This document shows, piece after piece, positions 8,281 to 15,741 of a stretch of 64,000 nt of DNA. Each line of letters starts with the position of its first letter. Position 1 is the stretch's first letter. The stretch lies in contig NZ_JABUNR010000005.1 in NCBI RefSeq assembly GCF_013343715.1, forward strand, positions 1 through 64,000. The letters run 5' to 3'. The notes below the pieces were generated by a model that was not told the origin of the DNA, did no database searches, and saw only the letters and a list, made by a program, of their open reading frames with translations. This stretch comes from Mesobacillus harenae. Lineage in GTDB: Bacteria > Bacillota > Bacilli > Bacillales > Cytobacillaceae. The position numbers and the translations under genes were made by a program.

Positions 8281-8389
8281 AAAAAAAACCGATATTTGCA
8301 GAATACAGATGGCTATGCCTCTGATCCTGAAATACCGGTTTACCCTACAACGAACCAATCTGGTTTTTTTAGGGTCTCCCTGTCTAGTT
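8281..8389 (-). promoter_or_regulatory. Structured leader with attenuator before sbtA-like gene
   Basis: On the minus strand an ACCCTA/TAGGGT stem (8370-8375 with 8342-8347) encloses an AACCA/TGGTT hairpin. A long terminator follows: AAACCGGTATTT pairs with AAATATCGGTTT (8286-8341, with paired inner segments) and runs into eight Ts. The T-tract ends only about 10 bases before the sbtA RBS, so read-through must be needed for sbtA expression. This suggests a riboswitch or protein-controlled attenuator, but I do not recognise the class. It could also simply terminate the mpsC-like gene. Confidence 0.6.
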
Positions 8390-8752
8390 TTATAGCTTTT
8401 CTTCGAAGTTTGAACTTAACTTGAATACCATAATCCGTTCGCCTGTACGAGTGCTAATATCAGTGTGAAAACTAATTACCTCTTCTTGGCTAATCTTGCA
8501 GACGATCTCCATGAGCTGCTCCAGTCCGTGCTCTACAAGCTCAGACCGTACTTTTTTTATTGTCAGCACGCCCTCTTTTGTTTCACATAACGAATACTCT
8601 GCAGGTGTTAAAATACCACGCAATGTGACAATAACCATATCCCGCAAAATATCAGTTTTAACTAGGACTGAGCCACGGCCAAGGAAATCCTTTTCCCATT
8701 GGGTTAATGCTTTGCTAATTTCTGCCTCAATGGAACCTTTCGACCTTTTCAT
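8390..8752 (-). CDS. MpsC/DUF2294 family protein
   Basis: About 120 aa from the ATG at 8752 (MKRSKGSIEAEISKAL). The family pattern is clear: EISKALTQWEKDFLGRG, a TLRGILTPAEYSLCET core, and a C-terminal FHTDISTRTGERIMVF. This is the DUF2294 domain, named MpsC after the third gene of the staphylococcal MpsAB membrane-potential/inorganic-carbon system. Here it lies upstream of an SbtA-type bicarbonate permease, which supports a link to inorganic carbon supply. GGAGA precedes the start at a rather long spacing, so nearby ATGs (8761, 8758) remain possible. Confidence 0.8.
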   Translation of the reverse strand: MKRSKGSIEAEISKALTQWEKDFLGRGSVLVKTDILRDMVIVTLRGILTPAEYSLCETKEGVLTIKKVRSELVEHGLEQLMEIVCKISQEEVISFHTDISTRTGERIMVFKLSSNFEEKL

Positions 8753-8920
8753 CAACATCATTCTCCATTCAATAACAAGTCGCATTTACATGTCTGGGGC
8801 TAAGGACTTTTGGACACCACACATCATAAAGGCTGGCAAAGCCTAGTTGCTGGCGTGCAGGCAGACTCTTAAGCTTTTTAGTAACTTTCACCTTTAAAGT
8901 TTTTTACATTCCCAGACCAT

Positions 8921-8973
8921 AAAAAAATCGGCATATTTCTCCCTAGCTTCCCAGAAAAGAAATATCCCGATTT
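8921..8973 (-). promoter_or_regulatory. Leader terminator hairpin upstream of mpsC-like gene
   Basis: On the minus strand AAATCGGGATATTTC pairs with GAAATATGCCGATTT and is followed by seven Ts. No minus-strand gene lies within reach upstream, so this cannot be an ordinary gene-end terminator and is best read as an attenuator in the mpsC leader. Its stem is similar to that of the sbtA leader (CGATATTT/AAATACCG type). Confidence 0.6.
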
Positions 8974-8994
8974 ATCTGCTTCCTCCCCCTCCGT

Positions 8995-9024
8995 CTTATA
9001 AAGGTTCCTTTTTCATACAGTCAA
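8995..9024 (-). promoter_or_regulatory. Sigma-A promoter for the mpsC-like gene
   Basis: Minus-strand TTGACT (9019-9024), 18-bp spacer, TATAAG (8995-9000). The predicted transcript would begin near 8988 with a purine-rich GACGGAGGGGGAGG segment about 15-20 bases before the attenuator. Confidence 0.55.
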
Positions 9025-9146
9025 TTCACATTAACAATATGCTAAAGTTACTTCAGAAACAGAAGGGTAAGAGTAATCTCTCGGATATTATATTATAAAA
9101 AACATAATAAACTGTCTAGCACCCAGCTGTCAACAAAAAAATCTCA

Positions 9147-9162
9147 GGTGACAGGTCCATCC
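9147..9162 (+). repeat. GTG repeat copy, one base short
   Basis: GGTGACAGGTCCATCC: the usual GCACC is shortened to TCC, breaking the terminal dyad. The remainder of 9030-9246 shows no supportable gene. Confidence 0.75.
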
Positions 9163-9246
9163 ATTTAATTCCCATTTCATGACACACGTCCTCAATTATA
9201 AGGATAGGGAAAAAACTGTGACTACACTTAAAACATTCTTCTGCCT

Positions 9247-9275
9247 TTGGACAACTCTCTTCCTCATGATATGAT
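9247..9275 (+). promoter_or_regulatory. Sigma-A promoter of the aldo/keto reductase
   Basis: TTGGAC (9247-9252), 17-bp spacer, TATGAT (9270-9275), followed by GGGGTGA as RBS before the ATG at 9305. Confidence 0.7.
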
Positions 9276-9304
9276 GAGAAAATAATGTAAATTGGGGTGA
9301 TTGG

Positions 9305-10225
9305 ATGAAGTACAGACGTTTAGGCAAAACGAATCTTGATATTTCAGTAGTTGGTGTGGGGACATGGCAATATGGCGGAGAATGGGGCAAAGATTTTTCG
9401 CAATCCGAGGTGGACGCTATTTTAGATAAAGCTCAGGAGGTTGGCATTAATTTTCTTGATACAGCTGAATGCTATGGAGATCATCTTTCCGAGCGGCTGA
9501 TTGGGGATTATTTGAGCCGGAATAACCGGGAGGATTGGATTGTCGCCACTAAATTTGGCCATCACTTCCTCGGAAGCTTTGAACGGTCAAGACAATGGAG
9601 TGCTGGTGATGTCCTGAATCAGTTAGACGCTTCACTAAAATCTTTAAAGACAGACTATATCGACCTTTACCAGGCCCATTCTTGCTCTGACGAGGAATTC
9701 AATAATGATGAGCTATGGACAATGCTTGATAAACAAGTTCAGGCGGGGAAAATCCGGCATCTAGGCATATCATTAAAAAGTAATGATGATAGTTATCAAA
9801 CAGATAAGGCCCCGGACGTGAACGCTGGTGCTATTCAAGTTGTATATAACCGGCTTGATCAGAATCCTGAAGAAAAGATCTTTCCCTCCAGCATTAATAA
9901 CAATCTCGGGGTACTTGCCCGAGTTCCGTTAGCAAGCGGCTACCTGAGCGGTAAATATAAGCCTGGCGCAACTTTCAGCAAGGATGATGTGCGTTCCAAA
10001 CATGATTCAGAAAGAACTGATCAGCTTTTAAGGAAAGTCGAGGAAATTAGCCGGACAGAGGTTCCTAACGAAGTACCAATGGCATCATGGGCACTAGCCT
10101 GGTGTTTAAAGCACCCAGCCGTAACAAGTGTCATTCCCGGCTGCAAAAATCCAGAACAAGTAGTCCTAAATGCCAAAGCAGTTGAATGGGTATCAGGCGA
10201 TCACCCACAAACTATCCAAAAATAG
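9305..10225 (+). CDS. Aldo/keto reductase
   Basis: NADPH-dependent oxidoreductase of the AKR superfamily (TIM barrel); substrate not predictable. The catalytic tetrad is visible as Asp52 and Tyr57 (FLDTAECYG), Lys83 (ATKFG) and His125 (DLYQAHS). The C-terminal cofactor region SVIPGCKNPEQVVLNA is intact. 306 aa is normal length. Starts with MKYRRLGKT, common in IolS/YqkF-type bacillar AKRs. Monocistronic with its own promoter, and closed by a strong bidirectional terminator. Confidence 0.93.
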   Translation: MKYRRLGKTNLDISVVGVGTWQYGGEWGKDFSQSEVDAILDKAQEVGINFLDTAECYGDHLSERLIGDYLSRNNREDWIVATKFGHHFLGSFERSRQWSAGDVLNQLDASLKSLKTDYIDLYQAHSCSDEEFNNDELWTMLDKQVQAGKIRHLGISLKSNDDSYQTDKAPDVNAGAIQVVYNRLDQNPEEKIFPSSINNNLGVLARVPLASGYLSGKYKPGATFSKDDVRSKHDSERTDQLLRKVEEISRTEVPNEVPMASWALAWCLKHPAVTSVIPGCKNPEQVVLNAKAVEWVSGDHPQTIQK

Positions 10226-10228
10226 GCA

Positions 10229-10245
10229 GGTGACAGGCACCATCC
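10229..10245 (+). repeat. GTG repeat copy directly after a stop codon
   Basis: Exact GGTGACAGGCACCATCC beginning 4 bp after the aldo/keto reductase TAG, between stop codon and terminator. Confidence 0.9.
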
Positions 10246-10254
10246 ATTTCCTGC

Positions 10255-10290
10255 CAAAAAAGCCCTTCCCGGACCGGAGAAGGGCTTTTT
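10255..10290. terminator. Bidirectional intrinsic terminator
   Basis: AAAAAGCCCTTC and GAAGGGCTTTTT arms around a 10-12 nt loop; serves the converging aldo/keto reductase and uppP genes. Confidence 0.9.
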
Positions 10291-10299
10291 GCATGCTAT

Positions 10300-11127
10300 T
10301 TAAAAGTAGATAACATAGATAACTAAGGCTAAAACAATACGATAAATTGCAAATGGTATGAGCTTTACTCTATTAATCAGCTTTAGGAAGAATCGAATTG
10401 AAATTAACGCAAATACGAAGGCACTCAGAAAACCTGCGATAAAAAACGGCAGCGCGTCCATCGAAAAATACTGCCAGTTTTTCAGTAAAGATAGTGCACT
10501 TGCACCGAACATTATCGGTACAGCCATTATGAACGTAAAATCAGCAGCAGCCCTATGGCTTAATCCCAATAAAACACCACCCGAAATAGTGGAACCTGAA
10601 CGTGAAAACCCAGGCCACAGTGAAAAACACTGAATTAAGCCAACTACCATTGCCTGCTTATAGGTAATTTGATCGACGGATTCGATCTTTTTATTTTTAG
10701 GACTGAACAGATCAGCGGCAATCATTAATAGAGCACCTACAACCAAGCCAACTAAAACCGTTTCAATAGAAAATAAATGTTCATCAATGTAATCCTCAAA
10801 TAAAACGCCTAATATTCCCGCTGGGATAAGGCCCACGACAACTTTTGAAAGACTCAGCCGTTTTTGTGTTACAGCCTCGCTGGTTCTTCGCTTTAATCCT
10901 AAGAGGTCTATGAAGCGATCTTTAAAAATAATGACCACTGCCATGATCGAACCAAGCTGGATCACTACTTTAAAAGTATTTGCCACATACTTCGTTAAAA
11001 ACTCCTCTGATTTTAGCCACATATCGTCGACAATGATCATGTGCCCGGTAGACGATACCGGAGCAAATTCTGTTAATCCTTCTACAATACCTAAAAAGAT
11101 TGCTTTTAAAATAATTAATAGATCCAT
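10300..11127 (-). CDS. uppP: Undecaprenyl-diphosphatase (BacA/UppP)
   Basis: Membrane enzyme that dephosphorylates undecaprenyl pyrophosphate to recycle the lipid carrier for peptidoglycan and confers bacitracin tolerance. 275 aa, eight or so hydrophobic segments. Both family motifs are intact: EGLTEFAPVSSTGH near residues 16-29 and PGFSRSGSTISGG near 165-178, containing the catalytic Glu/His and Arg. Start ATG with GAGGGAAG upstream. It stands alone, converging on the aldo/keto reductase. Confidence 0.95.
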   Translation of the reverse strand: MDLLIILKAIFLGIVEGLTEFAPVSSTGHMIIVDDMWLKSEEFLTKYVANTFKVVIQLGSIMAVVIIFKDRFIDLLGLKRRTSEAVTQKRLSLSKVVVGLIPAGILGVLFEDYIDEHLFSIETVLVGLVVGALLMIAADLFSPKNKKIESVDQITYKQAMVVGLIQCFSLWPGFSRSGSTISGGVLLGLSHRAAADFTFIMAVPIMFGASALSLLKNWQYFSMDALPFFIAGFLSAFVFALISIRFFLKLINRVKLIPFAIYRIVLALVIYVIYF

Positions 11128-11148
11128 ATAACTTCCCTCTTATTCCTG

Positions 11149-11487
11149 ATGATAGAAAATCCGGATCTCCCATTGCCAGATGGCATGGATGAACCTGAAA
11201 TTCATTTTAAAACATATATGGTTAAGAAGCTATATAAATCGAACGAGAAAAGAGTTATTTCTTACCTAACTTATCTATCAAGCTATTCCTCGTCAGCTCT
11301 GCCTAGTACTGAATTTGTAGATAAAACCGGCCTAATCCAACTCTTCAAATTGGATTATTTTTTGGAGTTTTTCAACAATGACCACACACCTTCGTTCTCC
11401 AATTTTATAAATATACATCTTTTGGCCCTTCTCTTGAATCAATTTCTTGAATTGAATTTCCCCAGTCAGTTCCTGTGCTTTTGCTAA
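11149..11487 (+). CDS. Doubtful ORF overlapping the 11332-11676 gene
   Basis: The first 60 codons have protein-like composition (DGMDEPEIHFKTYMVKKLYK, then a K/Y/S-rich helix), but no RBS precedes the ATG. The last 50 codons overlap an opposite-strand ORF and look random (N/F/L rich). It may be a decayed gene whose 3' end has been replaced. No family recognised. Confidence 0.25.
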   Translation: MIENPDLPLPDGMDEPEIHFKTYMVKKLYKSNEKRVISYLTYLSSYSSSALPSTEFVDKTGLIQLFKLDYFLEFFNNDHTPSFSNFINIHLLALLLNQFLELNFPSQFLCFC

Positions 11488-11676
11488 ATCTGATATCTTT
11501 TTATAGATTTGGTCTTTCGTTGGTTCAATTTTAGATGCTATTTTAATAGGGAGCTGCATCCCCTTTACTCTAATCGTAACTAGTATCACTGAATCCACTT
11601 TTTTCATCTCCTTAATGAAGCTATTCGACGCAAAAAGATGATTCCCTTTAACTTTTACGAAACCGTAAAAAAGCAT
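11332..11676 (-). CDS. Uncharacterised small protein
   Basis: 114 aa, lysine/isoleucine rich. It begins with a possible 23-residue extension before MKKVDSVILVTIRVKGMQ and ends in a beta-strand-like RRCVVIVEKLQKIIQFEELD. AAAGG lies at a usable distance before the first ATG; the internal ATG has AAGGAG immediately adjacent, too close to be ideal. No known family is recognised and there are no operon partners. Confidence 0.5.
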   Translation of the reverse strand: MLFYGFVKVKGNHLFASNSFIKEMKKVDSVILVTIRVKGMQLPIKIASKIEPTKDQIYKKISDLAKAQELTGEIQFKKLIQEKGQKMYIYKIGERRCVVIVEKLQKIIQFEELD

Positions 11677-11696
11677 AAACGGCCTTTAAATGAAGT

Positions 11697-11825
11697 ATGG
11701 ACAGGAGCCAACAAGAAATGCGGAAGCGTTTCAAGTTGGCTTATCGCAGAAAAGAAGACGTAGTACACTTATCACCCAACGCAGGAATTGGATGCACACA
11801 CCGCATATACGAATCAATAAAATGA
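11697..11825 (+). CDS. Possible small basic protein, doubtful
   Basis: A 42-codon frame (MDRSQQEMRKRFKLAYRRKE then VVHLSPNAGIGCTHRIYESIK) with plausible composition but no good RBS. A remnant of a larger gene is equally possible. A different-frame ORF over the same DNA looks less protein-like. Confidence 0.25.
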   Translation: MDRSQQEMRKRFKLAYRRKEDVVHLSPNAGIGCTHRIYESIK

Positions 11826-11848
11826 AACTTTCAGTATTACCTGAACCG

Positions 11849-11881
11849 AAAAAAAAGCCGGACATGTTCATAATGTCCGGC
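11849..11881 (-). terminator. Terminator of the selenoprotein redoxin gene
   Basis: Minus strand GCCGGACAT-loop-ATGTCCGGC followed by eight Ts, 40 bp after the redoxin stop. Confidence 0.9.
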
Positions 11882-11922
11882 CTCTTGGTGCTTCTACTCA
11901 TTAAGAGGATTCTCTCTGCCTC

Positions 11923-12429
11923 TTACTGAATATTTTTGTATTCGTCTTTAATCTCTTTAATAGTCTTATCGAACTCTTCGCCCCAATGATCATTAATAGT
12001 ATTAAAGATTACCGTTCCTTCTTCATCCATTAATGCATAGCCTCGATAAGCAGTATCACCATTTTTCATATCCATGTGATCTACTAATTCAAGATCAGGA
12101 TCGGATATAAAATCAATGCTTGTCCCATATTCTTCTTCTAGCGCATCATGTAACTCTGCCTGATGTTCTGGCGTATCATTACTGATAACATACTTATTGG
12201 CGTCGATATCGTCTAATTCATCAAGATTTTCATGCAACTGAACCAGTTGCTGCTGGCAAAGTCCTCAGGTGTAGCTAGTGATGAAAAAGAACAAAGTTGG
12301 CTTATCTTGCGGGAATGTTACTTCGTTCTTATTATGATCCATTAAAGTCGTTGATTCCAGATTATCCTGGCCGCACGCAGTCAAAAAAACAGCTGCTGCC
12401 ACAAGCAATAGCATCATTTTTAATTTCAT
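11923..12429 (-). CDS. Thioredoxin-fold redoxin lipoprotein, selenocysteine (UxxC)
   Basis: Read through an in-frame TGA at 12265-12267, this is a 168-aa protein. A lipoprotein signal ends in LTAC (Cys19), and a thioredoxin-like domain follows. The TGA is codon 55 in SYT-U-GLC, exactly the first redox position of the CxxC motif, giving U55-G-L-C58. Downstream it continues as a normal redoxin (NLDELDDIDANKYVISNDT, then a long acidic domain and a DHWGEEFDKTIKEI tail). AAGGAG lies 8 bases before the ATG. A SECIS-like hairpin follows the TGA. A likely role is a membrane-anchored thiol/peroxide oxidoreductase. A plain nonsense mutation is the alternative, but the intact flanks and terminator argue against it. 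Confidence 0.85.
12234..12250 (-). promoter_or_regulatory. Bacterial SECIS hairpin for the redoxin UGA
   Basis: GCAACUG-GUU-CAGUUGC on the minus strand: a perfect 7-bp stem with a GUU loop, starting 15 nt after the UGA (loop at +22 to +24). Loop G at position one and the distance fit the bacterial SECIS model. Confidence 0.75.
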
Positions 12430-12525
12430 ACCGTTTCTCCTTACTAATAAGTCTAATAATTAAAAACAGTACCATTTTTAATTTAAAAAGTAAACTAATA
12501 GGGCTGACCAGACAGGGTGACAGGC

Positions 12526-12542
12526 ACCATCCAGATATTTGC
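12526..12542 (+). repeat. GTG repeat copy
   Basis: Exact GGTGACAGGCACCATCC in the gap between the divergently placed redoxin start and amidase end. Confidence 0.9.
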
Positions 12543-12609
12543 CAATCTGCCTAACAAAAAAAGGCAGAAGCTCTTTTAAAGAAACTCCTGACTTTTCTTC
12601 ACACCAAAA

Positions 12610-13410
12610 CTAATCTTCGTAAAAAAATGCGTCTTCATACCCGGAATTTCTTGCCCGGTCTCTTTGCAATTCTGCATTTTCACGTACTGAGAAGGCACCA
12701 ATTTGCACTTTATACAAACCGTCTCTGAGCAGGACAATGGATTCGAATCCTTTACTCTCTGCATCAGCTGCTAACCTGTCTGCATTTGCCTTATTCCTGA
12801 AAGCTCCGATTTGAACTTTATAGAGAGTGCCTGAACCAGTATCAGGATCAGCACCAGGATTAGGATTTGATACTCCTGACAAATTAAATGCCCTGGCAAT
12901 TCCATTGGCATGGCCTCTGGCGATCTCATTTAAGAAACTTGCCGAACTTAATCGACTTGCATCATTGGCATTATCAATAAATCCATTTTCCGTGAGTACT
13001 GCCGGCATGATGGATTCCCTCAACACATGAAAATTGGCTGTTTTTTCACCACGGTTGGCAAAGTTTGTCTGGCTAAGCACCTCTTCATGTATGGCAGTTT
13101 GATATGTGGTTGTAGGAGCTCCCACGCCTGGATAAATATAACTTTCCAAACCAGCACCACCCCCTGCATTTACATGGATTGACAGGTAAAAATCAGCTCC
13201 CCAGCTGTTAGCCTCATTCGTTCTTTGATCCAAGCTAACTGTCTGATCACCAGTCCTGCTCATGCGGACAGTCACACCTTCATACTCGTTAATCAAAATA
13301 TCTCTTAAATTGGTGGCTATTTGCAAATTTAAATTTTTTTCTTGTAAGCCATTTCCGGCTGTTCCTGGATCTGCACCACCATGCCCTGGGTCTATAAAGA
13401 TTTTTACCAT
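12610..13410 (-). CDS. N-acetylmuramoyl-L-alanine amidase with SPOR repeats (CwlC-like)
   Basis: Cleaves the amide bond between MurNAc and the peptide stem. Amidase_3 domain, residues 1-175: zinc ligands in FIDPGHGGADPGT, the RTNEAN Glu region, SIHVNAG and the catalytic Glu in LTENGFIDN. Two C-terminal SPOR-like repeats (both containing YKVQIGAF) bind peptidoglycan. No signal peptide, as in sporulation amidase CwlC, which acts on mother-cell wall after lysis; this role is inferred. The start at 13410 (MVKIFIDPG) is set by AGAGGTGA; the upstream GTG lacks an RBS. Confidence 0.92.
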   Translation of the reverse strand: MVKIFIDPGHGGADPGTAGNGLQEKNLNLQIATNLRDILINEYEGVTVRMSRTGDQTVSLDQRTNEANSWGADFYLSIHVNAGGGAGLESYIYPGVGAPTTTYQTAIHEEVLSQTNFANRGEKTANFHVLRESIMPAVLTENGFIDNANDASRLSSASFLNEIARGHANGIARAFNLSGVSNPNPGADPDTGSGTLYKVQIGAFRNKANADRLAADAESKGFESIVLLRDGLYKVQIGAFSVRENAELQRDRARNSGYEDAFFYED

Positions 13411-13502
13411 TAACATCACCTCTCTATATCATATAGAAAGGATCTTTAAACGTTTGGACAAACAACATATTTATTTATAAAACAAGTTTTAAAATAACAG
13501 GT

Positions 13503-14315
13503 TTACTGGAGGCTTTCAATCGCTTGTTTAACGTGTCTAAATGACCTTATAGCAGACAAATTTATTCCGCTGTTCACAGCTGTCTGTGCTAATTCCGGTC
13601 TTATTCCTGTTATTGAGATAATTATTCCTAATAATCGCAGGACATTTCCAATTTGATGAAGATAATAGGCCATTTCCGGATCTATTGTCTTAAGCCCAGA
13701 GAAATCGGCAATCAGATGTTTAATTTCCAGCTTTGAAATTTTCGGAACTACCTTTTCTAAAATATAATCAGCCCTGTATGAATTCATAGTACCAATTAGC
13801 GGCAGTACAGCAACTCCCTCTTTAACCAATACAATTGCTGCTGACAGTTCGGCCATTTCTTTTTGATTCTCTTTAAACATTTTATCCGTAAGACGTTCAT
13901 ATGCGATGACTGTTTGATTGACGCTAAAATCGAGCAATGTGTTAGTCCGCTTAATTATATAGGTAGTTTCTTCTATAGTAGCCTCGAACTCTATACAAAT
14001 TCTTGTTACAATGTCAGTTAAAACTTCACGTGTTGGAGAATACCGAACTATGATGTCAGAGATTTTTTCTTCAGATGAGGCTTGTCTTTCCCCGTTTCTT
14101 TCACTCCATATTAAAAGTCCTTCAGGCAATTCCTCTTTTTCTTGAATAAGGGAGTTTCCTAAAAAACCCATTAACTCCACATACATGCTGATCGCTTGGT
14201 CTTTTTCCCACTGGGGGATATTCAAGTTTAACGTTCCAAGAACATTTTCCACGATTTCAACAGCTAAAGATTCTGCATTATTTATTATGTAGGTAGAAAT
14301 CGAAGTCATTCTCAT
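13503..14315 (-). CDS. RsbR-family STAS protein (stressosome paralogue)
   Basis: 270 aa: an N-terminal helical, non-haem-globin-like sensor region (1-150) and a C-terminal STAS domain (about 155-265) with EGVAVLPLIGTM and LIADFSGLKTID, the latter corresponding to the phospho-acceptor loop of RsbR/RsbS. RsbR paralogues form the stressosome that releases RsbT to activate sigma-B. The usual neighbouring rsbS/rsbT genes are absent, so it is an orphan paralogue. The start has a short spacing, with AAAGGTGATGG upstream. Confidence 0.85.
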   Translation of the reverse strand: MRMTSISTYIINNAESLAVEIVENVLGTLNLNIPQWEKDQAISMYVELMGFLGNSLIQEKEELPEGLLIWSERNGERQASSEEKISDIIVRYSPTREVLTDIVTRICIEFEATIEETTYIIKRTNTLLDFSVNQTVIAYERLTDKMFKENQKEMAELSAAIVLVKEGVAVLPLIGTMNSYRADYILEKVVPKISKLEIKHLIADFSGLKTIDPEMAYYLHQIGNVLRLLGIIISITGIRPELAQTAVNSGINLSAIRSFRHVKQAIESLQ

Positions 14316-14432
14316 CCATCACCTTTTCTCATTTGATGAACCTATTATACCCTAATCTATCAATTTATAAGTATACCAAGCCTTGGGTATTTGTATCTGA
14401 TGAGAAACCCCCACGTGAAAGAAAAAATGGAA

Positions 14433-14449
14433 GGTGACAGGCACCATCC
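14433..14449 (+). repeat. GTG repeat copy, the last in the window
   Basis: Exact GGTGACAGGCACCATCC, 13 bp from the stop codon of the metallo-hydrolase. No further copies were seen from here to 64000. Confidence 0.9.
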
Positions 14450-14461
14450 ATTTTTTTCCTC

Positions 14462-15319
14462 TTAGTGTTTATTTTCATCAACATACTTCCCGAAATCAGG
14501 GATTGCAATTTTATCAAATTCTGCTGCAAGCTTCTCTAAACTGATTGATAATTCTTCACCTGAAAGTGGCAAGCCATGTCCTGTTACGGCAATGCTCGGC
14601 TTAAGTGCTTCCAGTTTCCGAACCGATTCCCATGATGCATGCCAATCTGTCGTTAAATATCTCGGCGGACCGCTAATTTCCTTTTCCTGCATCATCACAC
14701 TGTATAATGATTCCTGCTTTACGGTAACAAACGCATCTCCGGCAATTAACGCCCGATCCTTGTCTCTGAAGAAAGAAACATGGCCTGGTGTGTGACCTGG
14801 TGTGTGGATCCAACGCCAGCCGGGCATCTCAGGAACACTATGATCAGATGGTAAAGGCTTTACATGGTTTCCAAGATTAATCGGTTCGTTTGGAAACATC
14901 GGCGACATTTTGGCGACTAATCCGCCCTCTACTGTTGGATCAGGCTCCGGATAGCTCTTTTGCCCGGTAAGGAAAGGCATCTCCATACTGTGGGCATATA
15001 CAGGGACCTTCCACTCCTCAACGAGTTCAATAATCGCACCCACATGATCAAAGTGCCCGTGAGTTAAAATAATCGCCTTTGGCCGGCTGTCCTCACCAAA
15101 CCTTTCCGCTACAGCAGCGAATATCTCACCAGCAGTTTCAGGCATTCCCGCATCTACTAATACAAACTCTTCTGACTTAGGTTCACCGACCATACAGAAG
15201 TTTACAATTTGAATGGTTTGGCAAAATAAATCCGGTAATAGTTCGAGGCCATTTCCACTGGCAACCGAGCTAGCAGGAATAAATTTATAGTCATTTCCAT
15301 AATTCATATCATTTTCCAT
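14462..15319 (-). CDS. Metallo-beta-lactamase-fold hydrolase
   Basis: Dinuclear zinc hydrolase of unknown substrate (glyoxalase II, lactonase or sulfur-transfer types are possible). Motifs: THGHFDH, the second-shell HTPGHTPGH, the bridging Asp in IAGDAF and a final TGHG. About 285 aa from the ATG at 15319 (MENDMNYGN), chosen because AAAAGAGG precedes it; the longer reading frame runs into a region with no RBS. Monocistronic. Confidence 0.88.
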   Translation of the reverse strand: MENDMNYGNDYKFIPASSVASGNGLELLPDLFCQTIQIVNFCMVGEPKSEEFVLVDAGMPETAGEIFAAVAERFGEDSRPKAIILTHGHFDHVGAIIELVEEWKVPVYAHSMEMPFLTGQKSYPEPDPTVEGGLVAKMSPMFPNEPINLGNHVKPLPSDHSVPEMPGWRWIHTPGHTPGHVSFFRDKDRALIAGDAFVTVKQESLYSVMMQEKEISGPPRYLTTDWHASWESVRKLEALKPSIAVTGHGLPLSGEELSISLEKLAAEFDKIAIPDFGKYVDENKH

Positions 15320-15387
15320 TAAATCCGCGCCTCTTTTCAATGTTACTTGCAAACAATAACCAAACTTATCTTCCGCTTTTTGATTAT

Positions 15388-15513
15388 TATTATTCAAACC
15401 AAGGAGAAGGATTCTCTATTACAGAATATACCCATGTTCAGCAAGGTCTCCCAGCTGTTCAACCACCATCATACAGTCCACAAAATCCAGTTTCTTTAAA
15501 CAGCTTTACCTAG
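15388..15513 (+). pseudogene. C-terminal fragment of an unidentified plus-strand protein
   Basis: An open plus-strand frame reading YYSNQGEGFSITEYTHVQQG and then LPAVQPPSYSPQNPVSLNSF to a TAG. Proline/glutamine-rich, low-complexity composition resembles small spore-coat or germination proteins. There is no start or RBS, and the upstream part runs antisense into the hydrolase. Probably a gene remnant; weak. Confidence 0.25.
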
Positions 15514-15649
15514 TTGTCTTTACCGCCTTTTTTGTTAAACGTTCGTTCTTTAAGCCTTTATCACTATAGGAGTTATCGCTATTAAGTCGCCCTCCAACTG
15601 GTCCGCCATTCCTATCATTATTACCTTGCTGTCTGTTGTCTTGTGCCAT
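15506..15649 (-). CDS. Small hydrophilic protein, 47 aa
   Basis: Begins MAQDNRQQGNNDRNGGPVGG and ends LTKKAVKTTR. Highly charged, with no cysteine and no hydrophobic segment; AGGTGA precedes the ATG. Composition resembles small spore- or stress-associated proteins of Bacillus. No family recognised. Confidence 0.6.
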   Translation of the reverse strand: MAQDNRQQGNNDRNGGPVGGRLNSDNSYSDKGLKNERLTKKAVKTTR

Positions 15650-15741
15650 ACTTCACCTCATCACCACATTGTCTTTATGATCTCATTAGATCTATCTAAA
15701 AGAAAAAGATCCTTTTAAAAAGGACTATTTCGACTACTAGC

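Noticed and set aside
11923..12237. A stand-alone 104-aa protein starting at TTG 12237
   Set aside because: It has no RBS, begins inside a redoxin fold, and is continuous with the lipoprotein start through a UGA at the redox cysteine site.
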